Origin: Diphasiastrum complanatum
Taxonomy: Eukaryota; Streptophyta; Lycopodiopsida; Lycopodiales; Lycopodiaceae
Length of the DNA stretch: 64,000 nucleotides
NCBI GenBank assembly: GCA_029204225.1
Contig: CM055094.1
Coordinates: forward strand, 21,445,584 to 21,509,583
Direction of reading: 5' to 3'
The translations under genes were made by a program, and so were the position numbers. Positions 35,242 to 48,160 of the stretch are shown here, piece by piece. Below the pieces are notes generated by a model. It saw nothing but the letters and a program-made list of their open reading frames with translations, ran no database searches and was not told where the DNA came from. Numbering within the stretch: the stretch's first letter is position 1; the number at the start of each line of letters is the position of its first letter.

Positions 35242-37000
35242 GAGGAGTCACACATGAACTACTTCCCTGTGGTATGGCCTAGCATGAACGTTGAAAAAAA
35301 TATCTGATGGAGATAAGAAGGGTCCCAAGCAAATTTCAATGAGAATCTTGCAGAGAAAGTATTGAAACCACAGTTGGCGAGGGATCCCAAAGAATCGAAC
35401 TTGAGTGTACAAGCACAACAAAAGCGCATACACCAACTCACCACACATGGGAAGATCGTTAAATTTGAATTTGAAGAAAAATCATTGAAATGTTTGTAGA
35501 TCGATGTTTAACAAAATCATATATATTATAATCTTCACACGTGTGGAATCAAGATCTACAAGAAAATCAACATTCTACACATAGAAAACCAAGATAGAGA
35601 AAATCACACGAGATGGACATAAGAGATGAATTCTCCACAAAGAAAGAAAGTTTGATGATTATTTTTCGACTTAGGTACAACTATTTATAGCTTCCAAAAT
35701 GTCATTTGGCCACTTGCCCCAAACTTGACCTAATTTGGAAACTTCTAGATACTTTATCAAAAACCTAGAAAATCTAGATGCAATGTACCAAAATTAGCCA
35801 ATTAGAATGGGTCCAAACTCGACCTCATCCACTGATCTACTTGCCAGAGGTAGTTAAACCACTATTTAGGCCCTTATTAACAAATATGAAACTAACTCGA
35901 AGTTGAGATTCATTTTGGCCTCCAAAATTGCCAAATGAAAAACCAAACTAGTTGACAATTTTTCACACCATGTCCTCTAGACATCTCCATTGATGAATAC
36001 AATTTATAAGTTTTTGAAAGCAATGTACCAAAATTTAGCCAATTAGAATGGGTCCAAACTCGACCTCATCCACTTATCTACTTGCCAGAGGTAGTTAAAC
36101 CACTATTTAGGCCCTTATTAACAAATATGAAACTAACTCGAAGTTGAGATTCATTTTGGCCTCCAAAATTGCCAAATAAAAAACCAAACTAGTTGACAAT
36201 TTTTCACACCATGTCCTCTAGACATCTCCATTGATGAATACAATTTATAAGTTTTTGAAAGCAATTCCGAATGCAATCAGGGTCATGTTTTAGCTCAATG
36301 ATCTCTCTTTCACATTACAAAAGTTTTTAAAATACATCGTTCTAGGATTCGAGAATGGATTTTGGAATGAATTATATTGCATTGAAGTTTGAACGAGCTT
36401 GGAAATTTGAAGATTGAATGAAGCTGTAATCTAGGATTTTCAAAACTCAAAGTTGTTCATGCAAATTAAGTCATTTTTGTTAATATATTAAAATGTTGTA
36501 ATCTAGGGTTTCCAAAAACAAATTGAAAATTTGTTAAAAAAAATGCTTATTCCTTGTTACACGACTAAATAACATATAGTTAAAAAGCATATAATGAATC
36601 TATGCTATGTTCCAAACATATGCAAGTTACATTGCATTCATTCACACTTCACAAATCATTGGAATTCGAATTTGAAAGAAATCATTGAAATTAGTAGATC
36701 AATGTTTAAATGAAGCGATAAATATTATAATCTTCCCATTTAATTCAATTATATTTATATATTATTGGTGCATTAATAGGATAAAAACTGGTTATTATTA
36801 TTTTCTTTGTTTCTATTGATTCAAGCAAGCACAGCTCGTCTAGATGATGACCACAATGCCTCTAAGGAGAAATAGTTTTTCATTTTTTTTAAGTTTTGAT
36901 TTTTCTTCAAATTCAAATTTAATGATCTTCCCATGTGTGGTGAGTTGGTGTCTGCACTTGAGTTGGGCTTGTACACTCAAGTTCGATTCTTTGCAATCCC
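35242..37000. repeat. Inverted-repeat-flanked segment, right arm
   Basis: Partner of 4,621-6,390, with gaatcgaacttgagtgtac near 35,392 and its complement near 36,970. The AT-rich interior shows no gene other than the tandem duplication. Confidence 0.55.
35770..36262 (-). repeat. 241-bp tandem duplication D, right arm
   Basis: Two copies about 240 bp apart, inverted relative to 5,357-5,838. Confidence 0.9.
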
Positions 37001-37390
37001 CCCAAATTAATATAACCAGTAACATTATTCTCAAAGCATGTACTATGAGCTAAAAACAACACTTGGAGAGTTAAGAGTTAGGAATATGTCAAACACTTTT
37101 ACACCTAGTATTTGGCAAGATCGGATTCTTTGCGATAAACCCCCCCCCCAATTCTTAATATAACTTCTCAAAGCATCTAGTATGAGCTACAAACAACACT
37201 TGGTAAGTCTTAAGACTTGGAGAGTAAAGAGTTATGCATTTGTCAAATACTTTTACACCTAGCATTTGGCAAGTTAGACACAATGGTAGTAATTATAAGA
37301 ATGAGTTAGACAAGCTTGTGAAGCCATCTAGAGGTGATTTGTTGTTTAGTTGCCTAGCTACATATCAAGCTACCCCAAGTTACCAAACAG
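37001..37390 (-). repeat. Repeat N, two copies with poly(C)
   Basis: Inverted partners of the N copies at 4,190-4,620; the C run at 37,140-37,150 is much shorter than the left-arm G run at 4,450-4,480. Confidence 0.7.
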
Positions 37391-37599
37391 TTTACTATTA
37401 TTTTGAGTGACAACCATGAAGATATCATGATTTGAAATGACATCAATATATTAAGCTACTCCCAAGTTGACCCTTTCCCAGGAAGCTTCTCTCTTGAAAC
37501 TATAGCAAAAAGCTCTTATTCAAAGGAACAATCAAGGGTCGAGTACTTACCATACGAGATGAAGACCAACAAGTAGGGCAAGGAAAGAAGATGTACGGT
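37391..37599. other. Linker, no gene
   Basis: Partner of about 4,000-4,190. No gene or motif seen. Confidence 0.4.
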
Positions 37600-37812
37600 T
37601 TACTTTGCTATGTGCTTGGAGGTATGCTGAGCATGCTTGGAATATGAAGAACATGTGTTTTCCAAAAATATTAGTAGTCTCACAAAAAGGCTTGGAGTAA
37701 CATTAGAATTTGGAAGTGGTGCGCCTACTTTGGATGGATGATCACTAACAAACAATTTCTGTCTAGTCCTTTTGCCGTGATATGTTCCCTCTTGTCGATA
37801 TGATATTTTCAT
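37600..37812 (-). CDS. Small 70-codon ORF, right-arm partner
   Basis: Same length as 3,787-3,999 (MKISYRQEGTYHGKRTRQK ...). Unrecognised. Confidence 0.3.
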   Translation of the reverse strand: MKISYRQEGTYHGKRTRQKLFVSDHPSKVGAPLPNSNVTPSLFVRLLIFLENTCSSYSKHAQHTSKHIAK

Positions 37813-37865
37813 TCTGTGTCTAAATTTTTTTTGAACAGAATATGTGTAACCTAATTATTGTTGAT

Positions 37866-37911
37866 TTTGATTTAATGAGCATTCAATGTTCATTTAATAC
37901 ATTAAATCAAA
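37866..37911. repeat. Hairpin in U 3' flank, right arm
   Basis: Inverted partner of 3,688-3,732, with both arm sequences kept apart from one or two bases. Confidence 0.5.
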
Positions 37912-38144
37912 TATCAACGATGAGAACATATTTATATATACAAGGAGAAGAAGGATCATAGATCATGAACTAAAGTGGACATTTCAAAAGCAGTGGAGAG
38001 ATAGATTAGCAGTTGAGTGCCATATACATTGGCCCTAGATGACTATAATGGTCAATCTTAAAAGCTCCAATCAACAAATGTTGATGTTTTCAATGTACTC
38101 AATTCAAAAAATTGCGCCTAAAGGATTTTCTTCATAACATTTGT

Positions 38145-39746
38145 TCAGGAATAGTGGGCATCATGCTTATGATATTGCTCACGCAGCCACTTGGAGCAGG
38201 TTCGAGTCAGCATTTGTCTTCGACCAGCAAATGCTTTTGATCTCTGGGTGTAAGCCTTATCAACATTGATGATAAAGCCTGAAGTGCACATCTCTTCGAA
38301 GATTTGTATGGAGTCTGCAGGAAAGTATTGTAAAGGAAAATAGATCCTGGTATCCTCCATGTGAAGCACCGGTTTCTTGGGATTGATGAAAAATTGTGGA
38401 TCCTGCTCAAACCTTCGGCCCATGACAGTCATCAGAAACTGGCAGAACTTGTGTTGTAGCTTGATTGTAGGATCGTCAAAATCGGAAGTTAATTTGCAAA
38501 AATTCTTGATGGATGTATGACATTCCTTCTGAGAAGAGAACGAGCCATCTATTATCGCAAAGTTGCAAGGATATGTTGATATGTTGTCTTCCGATCTCCA
38601 TGCTAGCGCTCGTCTTCTACGAAAACTTGGGTCGAAAGAAGGATCATTCTGAATTTGCTTTGGTGATTGATCAAGCATTTCACAGACGTACGTATCTTTG
38701 AGGAATGGAGCTCTCCAACCGGTCGACGCAATTAAATCTGGCTGAGAAGAGCTCCCGATCGAATTAGATGTCGTCGTTGGAACTGACTTGTCCCCGTCTT
38801 TTCGTCCTATCACAGTCGACTTACTGGCATGCTTATGATTTTGCTCACGTAGCCAGTTGAAGCAGTTTCGAGTCAGTATTTGTCTTCGACCAGTAAATGC
38901 TTTTGATCTCTGGGTGTACATGTAACCCTAATCAACAGTGATGATAAATCCTGAAGTGCACATCTCTTCAAAGATATGTATGGAGTCTGCAGGAAAGTAT
39001 TGAATCCGTAAATAGATCCTGGTATCCTCCATGTGAAGGACCACTTTGTTGGGATTGATGGAAAATTGTGGATCTTGCTCAAACCTTTGGCCCATGACAG
39101 TCATCAGAAACTGGCAGAACTTGTGTTGTAGCTGGATTGTAGCATCGCGAGAATCGGAACTCAGTTCCCAGAAATTATTGATTGATGTATGACATTCCTT
39201 CTGAGAAGAGAACGAGCCATCTATTATCGCAAAGTTGCAAGGATATGCTGATATGTTGTCTTCCGATCTCCATGCTCGTCTTCTGCGAAACCTTGGGTCG
39301 AAAGAAGGATCATTCTGGACTTGCTTCGGTGCTTGCTCAAGCCTTTCAGTCACGTGGGTATCTTTGAGGACTGGAGCTCTCCAATTGGTAGACGCCATTA
39401 ATTTTGGCTAAGAAGAGCTCCCGATCAAATTAGATGTCGTCGTTGGAACTGACTTGTCCGCGTCTTTGCGTTGTACCAGAATCGAATTACTGATATCATG
39501 TGCCTCCAAATCTCTTCCGCATATAGATTTCGTAGTTTCTGATATTTTGGCCAAACGGATTTTCTCAGCCGCCAATACTATGTTCATTTCTAGGTCCTGC
39601 TCCATCTTCCTAAGCCGATGTTGGATCAACAATCTTTTTTTGAGACTCTTCAGCCTCCTGTAAATGACGAAAATAAGAGGCGAAATCAGAAGGACACAGA
39701 ACATCGGTAATGCGGAGAGAAAGAGAGAGAAAGAGATTCCATGCAT
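38145..39746 (-). pseudogene. Gene U, right-arm copy: membrane anchor plus two unknown domains
   Basis: Best copy of U. First open stretch (39,746-39,408): MHGISFSLFLSALPMFCVLL, hydrophobic to about residue 29, then YRRLKSLKKRLLIQHRLRK and a helical region. Second (39,398-38,928): domain 1. Third (38,921-38,145, 258 codons, uninterrupted): end of domain 1 (RSKAFTGRRQILTRNCFNW), linker with GRKDGDKSVPTTTSN, and all of domain 2 to WLREQYHKHDAHYS. Predicted topology is a short amino anchor with a large soluble part; which side is inferred to be cytosolic from the basic residues after the anchor. At least two breaks separate the open stretches. The short CT-rich start contrasts with the left arm. 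No family recognised. Confidence 0.6.
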
Positions 39747-41490
39747 TGCATTCTATTTGTACTATTTCGGGTTAGACGTTGAGGCATTGTAGTCATATGT
39801 ATAGAGCATCCCATCCTTAAAGGAGAACTTGTGACCATTCTCTAGGTGACTTGAATAAGCCCGCCCTCCATTCATTTTAAAGTCAAGAATAATCCATGCC
39901 CCTTTCACACTCATAGCCATCTATACTATACACCCCCCCCCCCCCCCCCCCTTACAACAATCAAATTTTACTTGTCCAAGAATAGGAGAAAGATAAGCAT
40001 GAGAAAAGGTCACAATTGTATCACATTTTAGTTGCCCAAGACAAAGGTAGTGCATGAGAAATTAAGGCAACAGGAAAGGCACATTCACAGGTTTGTTTGA
40101 AGGGAGCTTTTCATGTCGCATAAGCACGAAGAGATGTGACAAAATAAAAGGTGAAAGTAGATTAATATTGATGTGTGATGTCCCTTTGTGTGAATATTTT
40201 CTGGAACCAAACATCTAGTGTGTGGTTGTTAGGCTAGAGATAGCATGATATATTAATCTCAACATCCATTGGAGCGAGCTTCCGATCCACTTGAACACAA
40301 AACTTACAAGACTATTTGCTTCATGATGTAAATGTGAATCCAACTTATCAACCATTATAGAAAATTTGAGCACAAAAGGGGCCTTTCAAAAACATACCTT
40401 TTATTTTTTTTCTCAAAAGTTTCTTCCACATGGTCCAATCAAAACACTCAAATTTGAAATCTACGTAACGTAGCTCCTTCAAATTGATTTTCTTTTCTTT
40501 TTAAAAGAACTGTAATTTTGCGTGAGGGTAGCCTGTAAATAAGCCATTTTATTTGTAGTATAGTATGCAACTTAGCAAAAAAACAATGTAACTTTTTAAT
40601 GGCAACTCGGATAGAGACGATTATGGTGCCATTAGAAAGCCCTTGACGAGAACTTTTTCAACGACACCCAACATGACCCAAATCCAAGCTACGGTGAAGA
40701 AGTTATGGCCAGTAAGGGGGTAGCATTATGGTGCATTTAAGAGTAAAGGATCAAGCAAATACTTATAAAACTGGTATATGGCAAGCTAGACACAATGATA
40801 AATTCATGAGAATAAGTTAGTGAAGCTCAAAAAGTCATTTAGAGTGAGTTCTTGCCGAGTCCCAATTTGTTAACCTTGCTATTTGTGAACTTGCCCCAAG
40901 ATAAGGTGAAAAAAAACTTTTAATATTACGAATGACAACCACGACGCTATCATATTTTCAATCAACATCGATATAATTAAACAACAAAAATCATCACATA
41001 CATGGGAACATTAAAAAAAATCACAATATCACGCTTTATTGCCATGCTGCCATGCATGCTTTTTAGGAAATGAAGACAAACTCTGATGGGAGAAAATTTG
41101 ATGCTGGCACTTCCTTCTTCAGGCATGGAAATGAAATTCAAAAGCTTTGAAAAGCTATAACTTCAAAGGATCGATTTTCCATCTTTTACTGGCGATCTAT
41201 CATTCGCTACGACAGTGCTTGATTACTCCTTCGCATCCTTGGACACCATCTACATACATCCACCACGGATCCGGAGTGCCATCATCATCCATTTCCAAAA
41301 ACCCTAAGCTGCCGAGATCTGCTACATTACACAAAAATCGTCACATCTAGCACGAGCCAAATGCTGAGGGGTAGTGCTCCTGGAGCTTGTCAAAACCGCA
41401 CATTCAACACCGATTTGGGTTGAAAGCTCGCTACTAGTACGTTACTACGAAGAAACATCATCGTTTCCACATCCTATCAGAACGACATTG
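39747..41490 (-). repeat. Outer arm block, right arm (T-S-R-Q-P inverted)
   Basis: Inverted partner of 1-1,743. A 19-base C run lies at 39,933-39,951. P ends with a degenerate primer-like site at about 41,472. Confidence 0.85.
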
Positions 41491-41700
41491 CTCCAAATTT
41501 TTCCACAAATTTCTAGTCTCCATACACTGCCGAGCAATACTCTACATACACTGCTCATAGGGCCGAGCCCCCATACTCTGCATTCACTATGGACCGAGCT
41601 GAGCGTCCATACTCTGCATACAAAGTTGACCGAGACGAGTCCATCAAAAGTCGACCGATACGAAGCCCTCACAGTCGACCGAGCCGAGACTCCACTTGTC
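41491..41700 (+). repeat. Minisatellite M, short
   Basis: Reduced array like that at 22,846-23,040, inverted. Confidence 0.75.
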
Positions 41701-42480
41701 TGTTACTAGAGCCGAACCTTCAACAGAGTCCTCAGCCGAATCTAGAACATGTTTGCCACAACATCTTCCAGTTCTGATGACCCAACTCTAGACAAAATTG
41801 ACATCACCATGGAAATCCTCTATATCTATGAGATGAACACTTGGTACTAGGAGGCACACTAGTTCCTGAGCCACATAGAGTTCCAACTTCCCCTTTTGAT
41901 CAGTGGCTATCAGAGCCCATTTCGATTGCATATTGTTTATAACTCCACCGACAGATTTTCCAGTTCATGTTACCTCCTAACCCAAAATTTTGTTTATATT
42001 ATCCCTATTTCTATATGCGTGAACAAAATATTTGTTAGATGTTGTTCGTATAGATTTATGTGGACCTATGCAAACTCCCTCATTGCTAGAACCCTCAAAA
42101 AAATTGAATCCATAGCATACTTCAAATACATAGACCCCTTAACGGACAAATGGAAAACAAAGATGGTTATCGTATTGAGGTCATAAATGATAAGCCCTTA
42201 GCTGCTCCATGTGCCTATCAAACGAAATATACACATCGCTATAGGTCCAAGATCACCCGTATCCCCATGAAACTATTCCACATGATGGCTGATTCTAGAC
42301 TACACAATGAGAACCTTTATGACTGGGCCCAGTTTGCTTTGAACTGCATCCATGACTATATCAAAAACAAGCAAACCTCCACGTTATTAGGCTATCTTCT
42401 GATAGATGTCACTTTGCAGCACTTGAGCCACCGACCTCGAGTTCGAGGCCAGTTGACACTAGTAGATAAAAGCTTGGGAG
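41701..42480 (+). mobile_element. W fossil, partial
   Basis: Amino half with a clean primer-like TGGCTATCAGAGCC at 41,904-41,917. It contains a divergent stretch near 42,010-42,090 not seen in other copies. It joins inverted Copia sequence at about 42,480. Broken. Confidence 0.5.
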
Positions 42481-43290
42481 ACTCCCTCAGAACCAGTGAT
42501 CCACTATTCTCACCTTGAGTGTCAGGCTTCTGCTGTTGCTGCTGCACTTGATTCTTGCCCTTGGAATAGTCTTTCTTCTTGGTGTAGAGGGCCATGGATT
42601 TGTCTTTGATGGACAGGCCGTTGGTCTTTCTTCGCATTTCTTCCTGAAGAAGATGACCGATCACCTTTTGAAGAGTGAGGCCGGGTTGTGTGGAGATCAT
42701 CACCCCTTTAGCAATGATCTTGCCATCCTTCTTGATGTTACATGTATTTGTGACGAACTCCACAATCAAACCATTGTCAACCAATTGCCCTACACTAAGC
42801 AAGTTCTTAGTGATACTGAAAATGTAAAGCACTCCATCAATCTTGAGTTTCCTTGAAGATCCCAAGCATAAAGGTATGGATCCTATTCCTTCTATCTTAT
42901 AAGCATAATTATTTGCTGTAAAAATTTACGTGATAGGTCCTTCATAGGTAGATAAGGTTGAAAAATACTCCCTCTTACTTGTCATGTGGGAGCTAGCTCC
43001 ACTATCTATCCACCAAGGGTCTTCACCTCTTATGCTTGAAGATGAGAAATTTGACATCATGACGAAATCTTCATGAGAGCTCTCCTCTTCCTCTTGACCA
43101 AGGTTTGCTTGACTTTGAGTTTGCTTCTTCTTGAAGCACTCCGAGGCATAGTGCCCCGTCTTGCCACAAAAGTAGCATTTGATCTTCGACTTATCTTTCT
43201 TTGGCTTGCTCGAGCTTTGACTTGGTTCTGCTTGAATGCAACACCTTTGCCTTTCGATTTTCTCTTAATCTTGATGAAAAGGGCTAGATA
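42481..43290 (-). mobile_element. Ty1/Copia fossil, inverted
   Basis: Inverted counterpart of 21,340-22,150: gag-like ALYTKKKDYSKGKNQ, protease (LLSVGQLVDNG, SGASS region about 43,000) and zinc knuckle (about 43,138-43,179). This shows that the inverted symmetry of the right arm reaches 43,290. Broken. Confidence 0.75.
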
Positions 43291-43447
43291 GTGGTTTAAC
43301 TACCTTTGGCAAGTAGATAAGTGGATGAGGTCGAGTTTGGACCCATTCTAATTGGCTAATTTTGGTACATTGCATCTAGACTAGATTTTCTAGGTTTTTG
43401 ATAAAGTATCTAGAAGTTTCCAAATTAGGTCAAGTTTGGGGCAAGTG
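43291..43447 (+). repeat. Fragment of repeat D
   Basis: About 157 bp matching 5,757-5,910 (taactacctttggcaagtag), wedged between Copia and W. It marks a rearrangement junction at the end of palindrome symmetry. Confidence 0.75.
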
Positions 43448-44560
43448 GCGGCTATCCAACTTCTAGTTAACTACATACGTTACTAGTGAGGTCAAGTCAT
43501 CGGAGTTGTGCGGGCAGACCAAAAACTCGGTCGGAGTTTTAAAATTCGACGATTTTCTCTCTCTTACATGGCATTTCTTAGACAGCCCTTTTCGGCCATG
43601 GAACTCCTCGAATGTAAACTCCATATCATTTGAGTCTGTTTCATCTGATGAAGCATGACGCTTTGCTTGTATCGATCCTTCGTCTGTGACATAGAATACA
43701 TGGGTGTCTTTCTCGATGTAAGCTTCACTAGGTCGACCGTTTGGTGCTTTGCAGTTGGCCCTTGTGGAGAGAAGGAACTCTTTCTCTTTTGAGAAGCCGC
43801 TTCCGTGGAATCTGTTGCAATAGGCCTAGAAGTAGAGTTGGTATTCTTGGCTGGTTCTGAGGGAGTCTCCCAAGCTTTTATCTGCTAGCATCAAGTGGTC
43901 TCAAAATCGAGGTCAGTGGCTCAACTGCTGCAAAGTGACATCTATCAGAAGATAGCCCAATCACTGGAGGTTTGTTTGTTCTTGATATAGTCATGGAGGC
44001 AGTTGGAAGCAAACTGGGCCCAATCATAAAGGTTTTGATCATGCAGTTTAGAATCAGCCATCATGTGGAATAGTTTCATGGGGATACGCCTGATCTTGGA
44101 CCTATAACCCTATGTATATTTCGTTAGATAGGCGCACGGAGCAGCTAAGGGCTTATCATTTATGACCTCGATAAGGTAACCATCTTTTTTTTCCCATTTG
44201 TCCATTGAGGGGTCTATGTATTTGAAGTATGCTGTGGATTCAATCTTTTTGAGGGTCCTTGTTGACTGTGTTTGGTCCCCTAGGGAAGCCAAATGTATTG
44301 AGGTCAGCTCCAGAAATAGGGATAATATAAACAAAATTTTGGTTAGGAGGTAACATGAACTGGAGAATCTGTCAGTGTGGTTATAAGCAATATGCAATCG
44401 AAACAGGCTCTGATAGCCACTGATCAAAAGAGAAAGTTGGAACTCTCTGTGGCTCAGCAACTAGTGTGCCTCCTAGTACCAAGTGTTCATCTCAGAGATA
44501 TCGAGGCTTTCCATGGTGATGTCAATTATGTCTTGAGTTGGGTCATCAGAACTGGAAGTT
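43448..44560 (-). mobile_element. W fossil, third-module copy
   Basis: Direct counterpart of 8,490-9,640; primer-like site at 44,406-44,419. Broken. Confidence 0.5.
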
Positions 44561-44945
44561 GTTGTGGCAGACAGGTTCTAGACTCGGCTGATGACTCTGT
44601 TGAAGGTTCGGCTCTGGTAACAGACAAGTGGAGTCTCGGCTCGGTCGACTGTGGAGGGCTTCGGATTGGTCGTCTTTGGATGGACTCGGCTCAGTCAAAT
44701 TTGTATGCAGAGTATGGATGCTCAGTTCAGTCCACAGTGAATGCAGAGTATGGACTCTAGACTCTCTGAGCAGTGTATGTAGAGTCTTGCTCGGCAGTGT
44801 ATGGAGACTAGAAATTTGTGGAAAACTTTGGAGCAATGTTGCTCTGATAGGATGTGTAAACGATGATTATTGCATGATGACAACTGATCTTGTAGGAATG
44901 ATTTGAAGAGGCATATTTATGTGCATATGATTCCTTTTGGTTTAG
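44561..44945 (-). repeat. Minisatellite M and P'' leader
   Basis: Shorter array than at 9,720-9,930 by about one unit; primer-like gctctgata at about 44,840. Confidence 0.75.
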
Positions 44946-45290
44946 GTTAGGTCATCATTTAAAAGATATTTTTCTTGTTACAAGAATTGTAATTTAAAAC
45001 ACTTTTAAAATTTCTAAAAAAAAATTAAAAACTTTTGTTTTAATAAGCAAAAAGTTTTTTTTTAGTTATTCTAATGGTTGTGTCCAATGATTTTATTTTG
45101 AATAGTATTGTTATTTTATATAAGCTAATGTGCAATTATTAATAAAAATCTATTAACAAAATTTTAGTAGCCTGATTAATTTTCTTGCAAAATACAACAA
45201 TTTTTTTAGCATTACAATATTTTTATGTGAAGCATCTTAAATATGGGTATTTTTTTATAAAACTAAAAAAAAATGGGTCTCCATGTCATT
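44946..45290. repeat. AT-rich block A
   Basis: Direct counterpart of 10,076-10,430. No gene. Confidence 0.8.
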
Positions 45291-46220
45291 TATTTTTTTT
45301 GGGATCATCGTGTTTCATGATGAACAATCTTAGTAAATTCTTCCCTGGTGCATCCTTCCAAAATTAGATGAATGGCTTTTTTCTTTGGCTACACCAGAGA
45401 TGTTGTCAAGTCACACATACTTTTCTCTTTTTATGCCAACACATGATTGATTTGCTGCAAACCCTTATGCTAAACTCCTTGCCAACTTAGGAGATGCTGA
45501 AAAAATCAGAGAGATTGAACGCCTCCTGAAAAGACCACGTTTTTTCACTGTCCAAGATAAATTCTTCCAAAACTCAAATTAAAGGCCTAGTTCTTTCAAC
45601 CTAAACAACCCTAGTTCGGTGGTTTCTGGACAATATATGGGAAAAAGAAAGAAGTATACATGATATAAAGGAAAGGAAGGACAAGGCTGTGGTGCAAAAG
45701 AAGACTTACTGGCTAAAAGACTGAACTTTTACAAGTATTAACTAGCTCGCAGGATGACGAGGATCTGCATAGAAGATCTCTCACTAGGAATACGGTGGAT
45801 CGACTACAGCTCAGCATGCGCAAGGACAAGGCAAAGATATTTTTACATTTACGCTACTATAATAGAATGTTTGAGGCCATTCATGTGAGACACTTTTACA
45901 CTCGTATTTTTTTACAATCTTTGGCCTTATATACACAAGTCCTTCCATAATATTGTGTTTGCTTGGTCATACTTACCTAACATCAAAAGTGAATGGTACT
46001 TTATGTTTGATGTTTTCTGCAATTTTGAAATTGAAAATCTATCTTTATGTTCTTGTTCTTTTCTAAAACATTTCCAAGATTTCATTTCAAAAAGGTTTTA
46101 TTATGTTCTAACAACGGACTGCAATATAATTAGAAGTATGTACCTCAGAAAATCTTAGCTATTTAGTAAAAACATCATTGAACTCTTGTTTTAAATCTTG
46201 CATTAAAAGCTGTTCTTGAT
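45291..46220. repeat. Blocks Y and H
   Basis: Y (45,291-45,620) has lost its long ORF; H keeps a plus-strand ORF at 45,955-46,158 (MFAWSYLPNIKSEWYFMF). Confidence 0.5.
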
Positions 46221-47400
46221 GCTAATTTTTGGTGTTAAAGCATGTTAACACATTCACATCACAATGCATACGAGATTTCAAAACAAGATGAAAAAGCTCA
46301 TACTTAGAATCATGTAGTTTTTCCATAACTTCCGCCGAGCAAACCATCGATGATGGGAGTACATTAGTCTCCCCATAAATAGAGACTATCTGGTCAAACT
46401 TATCTTTAAATACCATAGTATGGTTTTTAAAATCTATTTTCAACGAATATGATTTATCAAAAAACCAGTCATATCTTAGGATTACATAAGTTCTATCAAG
46501 ATTCATAACATGGAAGTCGAGCCGCTCAACATGATCTTGCTTCTGAACCTCCAAATTAGGGACTTTCACATCCCAAACTTCTGTGTCTGACCCTGAGGCT
46601 AGAGTACCACATAATGTTGATCACTGGCTGTGGTGGGCACCCGAAGCTTCTATAAAAGCCGCACATTCAAAAAGTTGTGAGTACCTCCAAAATCAAACAT
46701 TATACTTATGTCTTTCCCTAGAATATTGCCTTTAACTTGAAACCATTGATTAGACTTGAAAGAAAGTGTACTGAAGTTACAAGTATATTCGCAACCATTT
46801 AACAAATCAACTTTCAATTCACAACCATTTAACAAATCGACTTTCAATTTACCTGTCGGTAAATCCATCGCCATGAAACTTGATGATTTATTTTTCCTCT
46901 CGGATCTCTGTTTGGCATGATGCCCAAGTTTGTTGGCAAGCAGTATCTTCTAGTTCATCAAAAAATAGATTTTTTATCTTATTATTTTTTGGCTTTTCAT
47001 TCTTAGGCTTTTGGGCTGATTGGCTGTGCATACTCTTCCGTGAGACAATCACAATGCTATCATAGGCTTTAGCTACTCGGATAGCATCTTTCAATATAGA
47101 GGACATTCCCTTTGCACTCATTTTGGTAATCGGCTGACAATCCATACTATGAATTGCCACTGTGCCAATTTCCAATCAAGTGACCCTTAAGTGATTATTA
47201 GAAGCCCTTTTCAAATGGAAAAAAATAGCATACACCTCTAAAAGGATACGGTTGCTAGGTCTACAAAGTACTCAACAAAAATTGCTTTTTTTTTTAAGGC
47301 TTTCAATTGCCTTAACCCAAAAACGTAAATAGGGAAAAAGTAATGGCAAACCTAAATGCAATAAAGGAACTTCCAAAATCCCTATTCAAGAGCAAAAATT
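46221..47400 (-). mobile_element. Ty3/gypsy fossil (gag end and protease)
   Basis: Protease part (46,874-46,222) with FDFGGTHNFLN and RTYVIL motifs and gag end 47,175-46,888 (MEIGTVAIHSMDCQ). It corresponds to the right-arm fossil and fills the part absent from the left arm. Broken. Confidence 0.7.
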
Positions 47401-47452
47401 CCAAAATCCCCCCCCCCCCCCCAATTAATATAACCAGTAACATTATTCTCAA
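47401..47452 (-). repeat. Repeat N end with poly(C)
   Basis: A 13-base C run (about 47,410-47,422) and the first 30 bases of repeat N, then a direct jump into the G-box array; RT and J2 are absent. Confidence 0.75.
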
Positions 47453-47765
47453 AACGTCTGGATCAACACGTGTGGGATCCCACGTGGGGACACGTGGCCG
47501 AATGGATCAGCGACATGTGTTCTTGCACGTATCGGCTCGCATGTGTGGTCACGTGGCCCAATCAGTACCTGACGTGTGGGACCACACTTCTGTATCCGCA
47601 TGTGTGAAACTTGCACATGTGGCCATGTGGTCGAATGGTTTGGTGACGTGTGTTCTGGCATGTGTTAGCTCGCACGTGTGGGCACGTGGCCGAATGGCAG
47701 ATTGACATGTATTGTAGCACGTGTGGTCTCACACGTGTGGACGGTTGTATTACGCGCCATAGATC
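47453..47765. promoter_or_regulatory. G-box (CACGTG) array K, third copy
   Basis: About eight exact CACGTG sites. It has lost the RT-side TATA box but keeps the outward CTATATAAA (47,818-47,826). Confidence 0.55.
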
Positions 47766-47799
47766 TGATCCGCTGTTGGATCGACGAGTGTACGGCTTG

Positions 47800-48160
47800 G
47801 GTTTTATTGGTTTTAGCTATATAAATGTTGTTTGATCAGTTAAAACATTTCGCTAAGTTTTGGATTTTCACTCCCTGTAGCTCTTGGTATGTGAACCAAA
47901 TGCCATTCCACCTTAAAATCACCTATTCTAGGAACATTGAGTGGTGTGTCGCTCATATGATTCTTAATTATCTCTGGATATTCTGTTTTACTAAATCCAA
48001 AATAGAATTTCATGATCTTCTTTAAAACCTGTTTGAAACTTATTTCCTGTCCTTTGTCCTTTGGTGAGCTGGTAAGGTGAATCCTTTCAGATTTTTTCTT
48101 GACAATGGAGCATATTATGTGGGAAGATCAATATGGAGATGATATTTAGACATCTTAATA
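47800..48160 (-). pseudogene. V' variant, third copy
   Basis: Tail landmarks GDFKVEWHLV and NHMSDTP are still recognisable; the MSKYHLHIDLP start is at about 48,153. Broken. Confidence 0.4.

Noticed and set aside
39933-39951. Poly(C) and poly(G) runs as purely sequencing artefacts
   Set aside because: They occur at the same place in paired copies and at fixed ends of repeat N, so runs exist; their exact lengths remain uncertain.
41904-41925. tRNA gene (initiator Met)
   Set aside because: Only the complement of the tRNA 3' end is present; there is no cloverleaf or anticodon arm. It fits a primer-binding site.
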